Source: Phorcus lineatus (lineage: Eukaryota > Mollusca > Gastropoda > Trochida > Trochidae). Taken from it: a stretch of 64,000 nucleotides of DNA. Where the stretch lies: assembly GCA_921293015.1 (NCBI GenBank), contig OV121082.1:45032971-45096970 (forward strand), read 5' to 3'. The position numbers were made by a program, and so were the translations under genes. This document shows, one piece after another, positions 60,766 through 64,000 of the stretch (positions are counted from its first letter, which is position 1; each line of letters starts with the position of its first letter). Under the pieces are notes generated by a model. It saw only the letters and a list, made by a program, of their open reading frames with translations, did not search any database and had not been told where the DNA came from.

Positions 60766-61730
60766 TCAATTACGAAGTCTGCCAAATGTTGTCACAACAA
60801 TCAGACTGGTTTAACTAGTTTGTTTGTTTTTTTATGACACACAGGTGGCCGTTATGTAATCCTATCGCATTCAATTTCAATTCTTGATTTAATGGTCTCT
60901 AATTATACCTTTTGAATTTTAACGCCTTGGACCCGCCAAGCGGAATATATGTCCTGTCATAATGGCGTAACTCTTGGCATTCGACTGGTACTTAGTTTAT
61001 TGTCATGGCGTCCAGTCATTTTGAACCAATGAACTTGTAGAATATATATTCAACCAATAAATTAAGAGAAGGAGATTTGGCTCATGCACTTCTACGGACG
61101 ATGACACACATTTAAAAAAGTACATCGTGAATAACGGGTACCAACATTCTTTAGGATTACATAGGATGTTTCTAACGCTTGCGCCAGGTATGTTTTCATG
61201 TCATTTATTGTTAAATTCAAAGACAGAGATATTGCAACATGGTGTGAGATGTTATACTAGATAAGAATATGATATGTTAGTTAAATACAAACGAATCATC
61301 CAATAAGTACTAAGTTGTCGTGAAAGTGAAGTGAAACAAAATTATTTTGTCTATACTCATTAAAAAAGTTTCTACATTGTCTCCCGTTTATTACAAAAAC
61401 CTTTTTTTTCGAGACAATTTATAACTTCATATCGATAAATACATGTTGTAACACTACGTGATATCCCTTAGTAATGGATCTCTCACCTACCAAGTTCTTT
61501 ACCTTTTTGATATAAACCCATGCACCCAAGAAAACCGCGTCCAAGGATTGTCACAGTCCAATTAAGATGGATTTGACGACTGAGAGGGAAAGTTGATATC
61601 ATGAAGCCGTTATATATCGTATTTTGGAATTCTTTCGGTCATGCTATTGCCTCTATTTTGCTGTTGAATTAGCTTAAAAATACAGAGAAAATCAAAGGGC
61701 TGGGCTTTCAGCTGACAACTAGCACGTCAC
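60766..61730. other. non-coding DNA
   Basis: Nothing recognised. Confidence 0.4.
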
Positions 61731-61735
61731 ACACT

Positions 61736-61850
61736 GGGCGTGGCTTAGAGTCATGCTTCGGTGATTTTGTGTAAGCGTTCGCCAGTCTCATTAGGCGGCT
61801 ATCCAAAACAGGGGTATAAAAGGTCTCCTAGTAGTCGAATTAAAGCGTAT
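61736..61850 (+). promoter_or_regulatory. candidate TATA promoter
   Basis: A canonical TATAAAAG box at 61815-61822 is preceded by GGGCGTGGC (61736-61744), a KLF/Sp1-type site, and by CACGTCAC. Initiation would be expected near 61845-61850 on the plus strand. The segment is less AT-rich than both flanks. The nearest plus-strand candidate exon is at 63576. No convincing donor follows closely, so the first exon's end is not placed. Confidence 0.4.
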
Positions 61851-63570
61851 ATTTTCTCATTTTTTGGCTCTATTGATTCATATAAGTGAAGCGAATACAG
61901 ATACTAATTTGTAATAATCAAATTCATGCGTTACTTCTCCTCTTTAAATGTCTTCAGCTGCCAAAAGGTTAACAAATCCTCAACTGTTTGGTTTACAAGA
62001 ATATAAAAATTTTCAACCTAAAACAAAAAATAGATATGATTCAACAATTAACAGGAAGGCAAGAGTTTTGAAAGATTAGATAGAAATATATAGTTTGGAA
62101 AATGTAACAGCATTTTGAAGAGCTTAGAATTAACTCAAACATGGGTTGATAGGACTTTTGGGGCTTGTACCCCTTTTCAATAGATAAATGAAACAAAGAA
62201 GGGCGATACGTGACCCAATAAAAAATATTTATACTTCAGCCTGTGGTTAAATGACTGTAGCTTATGCACCTGTGTACTTATTACTTCAAAACATCTTAGA
62301 CCTATTCCTAACTTAAAAAAAAGAAAAAGAAATCAGTTATGTTTTTTAAAACAGAACCAGGATGATCTCTACTGATTGAGATCAATTTAAGAGCTCTTTA
62401 AGATAAATAAAGTGATCTCATGAAAATGAAAATAAATGTTTTCAATTGTAAGACAATGTTTTTTTAATAAAAAAAAAGTTTAAAAACAAATGTACCCTAT
62501 CTCCAATGTTTAAAAGGTGTTCAAATAAAAAAGTGATTTTTGACTGATAGGGCTACTTGATTATTTTCTTTATGACAACAGATGATCAAGATGAGTCTCA
62601 TGAGAACTTTTGTGCCCTGAAGATAATGCTAAAGCTCTATGTTAGTCACATCTGAAAATGTTATATTTTCACATGTAGTTATATTGATATCTTTAGAATA
62701 TCCATAAAAGTAGCAATATATTTTCCATTAAAATCACATAACATAAATAGAAAGTTTTTCTGAAATAGATACTAGTTAGAATTATTTTTTAACATTAAAA
62801 CTTATAATTAATTTTTAATACTTATCATAAATCTATTTGTTGTTAATAACTATCTTTAGCTTAAAAATAAAATATTTGCCTATTTTAAATACTTATTCCA
62901 AACAAAGGACAAGAAATTACAAAAACTGTCAGTTCCAAAATACATTGCTGTTTATAAGCAACACTTGATAACATGACTTGAAATAGTAAGATAAATCAAT
63001 ACTTAGAAATGATTAATTAATTCACTTTCACCTTAACAAGATGAACAATGGATTTATCTTAAAGGTCACAATGTTAAAGAGAAAACAACAGGCTATAATG
63101 TGTGATAATGTTACCTAAAGAAATCTGATTCAACAAAGCCATTCAACATGATTTTTCATCACAATTGTTTTGCTTTGATTCTCATTTGCTTCATATCACA
63201 TTTATGTAAAACAGAAATGTATTTATGTAGAGCAGAAAAATAATCATTAACTCTTACATTCAGAGTATCAGTCAGTGATTAAATAATTTTTCAAAACTGA
63301 TTAGTAAAAAAATATGATCTTTCAAGAACAATTTTCCCTTATGGTATTGTAATAGTCTAGTTGTAACCCAAATTATGTTGAGAATACATTGATAGATTTA
63401 GGAATAAAGCTTTATTATGAATAATTCATATCAGAAAAATTATTATATTTCTGAAATATTTGATACTGCTTCTTATGAATTTTAATGTTTTTAATTGCAA
63501 AATTAGTTTTGATACTTTCTATAAGTTGTAATTCATTTCCATAATTTCTCACAATATTTAAAAAAATTTA
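61851..63570. other. very AT-rich non-coding DNA
   Basis: No exon, repeat family or RNA gene was recognised. It would be the first intron if the flanking promoter and exon candidates belong together. Confidence 0.4.
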
Positions 63571-63575
63571 TTTAG

Positions 63576-63817
63576 GGTAATGTCTAGCCGCGTATTGTGC
63601 ACTATGATTACTACTCTTGAGTTGGCCTATGAGCGTAAGGAAGCAGCCAGTACTGTGGAAGCGGTATGCATAGTGGTGAAACTGGGGATTGACTGAAGGA
63701 ACTTGTCAACCACGGTTGGCGCTGCCCATGATTCCGAGGAAGCATTATATCTTCAGTAAACAAGGATATAAGTTCCTGGCAGGATCTGAGCACTGGTTTA
63801 ATCATTCAAAACTGTAA
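63576..63817 (+). CDS. GC-richer open-frame patch, possible first coding exon
   Basis: After an acceptor-like TTTATTTAG (AG at 63574-63575) an ATG at 63580 opens 38 codons (MSSRVLCTMITTLELAYERK, then EAASTVEAVCIVVKLGID) to a TGA at 63694. A possible donor, GCG then GTATGC, lies at 63664. A second frame, from about 63683 to a TAA at 63815, also reads like protein (GLTEGTCQPRLALPMIPRK, then HYIFSKQGYKFLAGSEHW). The two could be one frameshifted relic or an exon plus chance. The minus strand is open too (63611-63805), which weakens the case. No domain was recognised. The abrupt composition change at 63580-63800 is the best sign that something is here. Confidence 0.3.
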
Positions 63818-64000
63818 TCCCTTTGTCAACCCCTCCACCCTAATTTAATTTCCTAATCAGTCAAGACAAATGTCCAGTCTCAAGTGTAAAATATGCAACA
63901 TTACATAATAATATATAGCAGCGAGTTAAAGATGTCATCAACCTTAGTATGATTTATTAATTGAGGTCAAAGATTTATATTTTATGAAATTATAGGTTTT

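Overview
This is a 64 kb piece of AT-rich (by eye about two thirds A+T) animal nuclear DNA. Nothing in it looks bacterial: there are no long open frames, no operons and no dense coding. The content is what is expected of introns and intergenic DNA in a repeat-rich invertebrate: one unmistakable protein exon with splice sites, tRNA-derived SINEs with (ATT)n tails, many small terminal-inverted-repeat elements (MITEs) and several minisatellites. A lophotrochozoan, probably a mollusc, is my best guess. That is an inference from the repeat types and the caspase sequence, not a proven assignment.

The only gene I can name is a caspase of the effector (caspase-3/7-like) type on the minus strand. A 248-nt exon at 13299-13546 encodes the start of the large (p20) catalytic subunit. 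The catalytic His and Cys lie in later exons, which are not seen in the 13 kb to its left, so the gene continues beyond the left edge. Upstream on the minus strand are weaker, phase-compatible candidate exons at 37540-37598, 55670-55733 and a GC-richer stretch ending with a good donor at 57243. Together they would make a gene of more than 44 kb with a short acidic prodomain. This model is a hypothesis. A competing candidate exon is at 19990.

Layout: 1-13 kb holds a TTAA-flanked MITE (1.1 kb), a possible TATA promoter and leader exon (2.1 kb), a hairpin cluster (3.9-4.3 kb), a hAT-like MITE with an 8-bp target duplication (4.7 kb), a 2.95 kb TTAA-flanked non-autonomous element containing a 25-nt G run (5.9-8.8 kb) and a further TIR element (11.0 kb). 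13-32 kb holds the caspase exon, a nested palindrome (20.05 kb), a foldback element (24.65 kb), SINEs and tRNA-like heads (26.4-28.1 kb), a second TTAA MITE family (27.3 kb) and several local tandem duplications. 32-52 kb holds mostly featureless intron-like DNA, a Mutator-like MITE with a 9-bp target duplication (41.3 kb), second copies of two MITE families (45.2-46.0 kb) and two minisatellites (38.8 and 50.6 kb). 52-64 kb holds a minus-strand SINE, a 67-bp array (55.9-56.9 kb), the GC-richer possible promoter/first-exon region (57.2-58.4 kb), a near-perfect 64-nt-arm palindrome (59.2 kb), a TATA promoter candidate (61.8 kb) and a GC-richer open-frame patch that may be a plus-strand exon (63.6 kb).

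The most striking window-wide signal is the perfect CRE octamer TGACGTCA. It occurs ten times where less than about one is expected for this base composition, nearly always inside or next to the mobile elements or hairpins, often beside a YY1-like ATGGCGG core. I found no evidence of an entirely new gene system.
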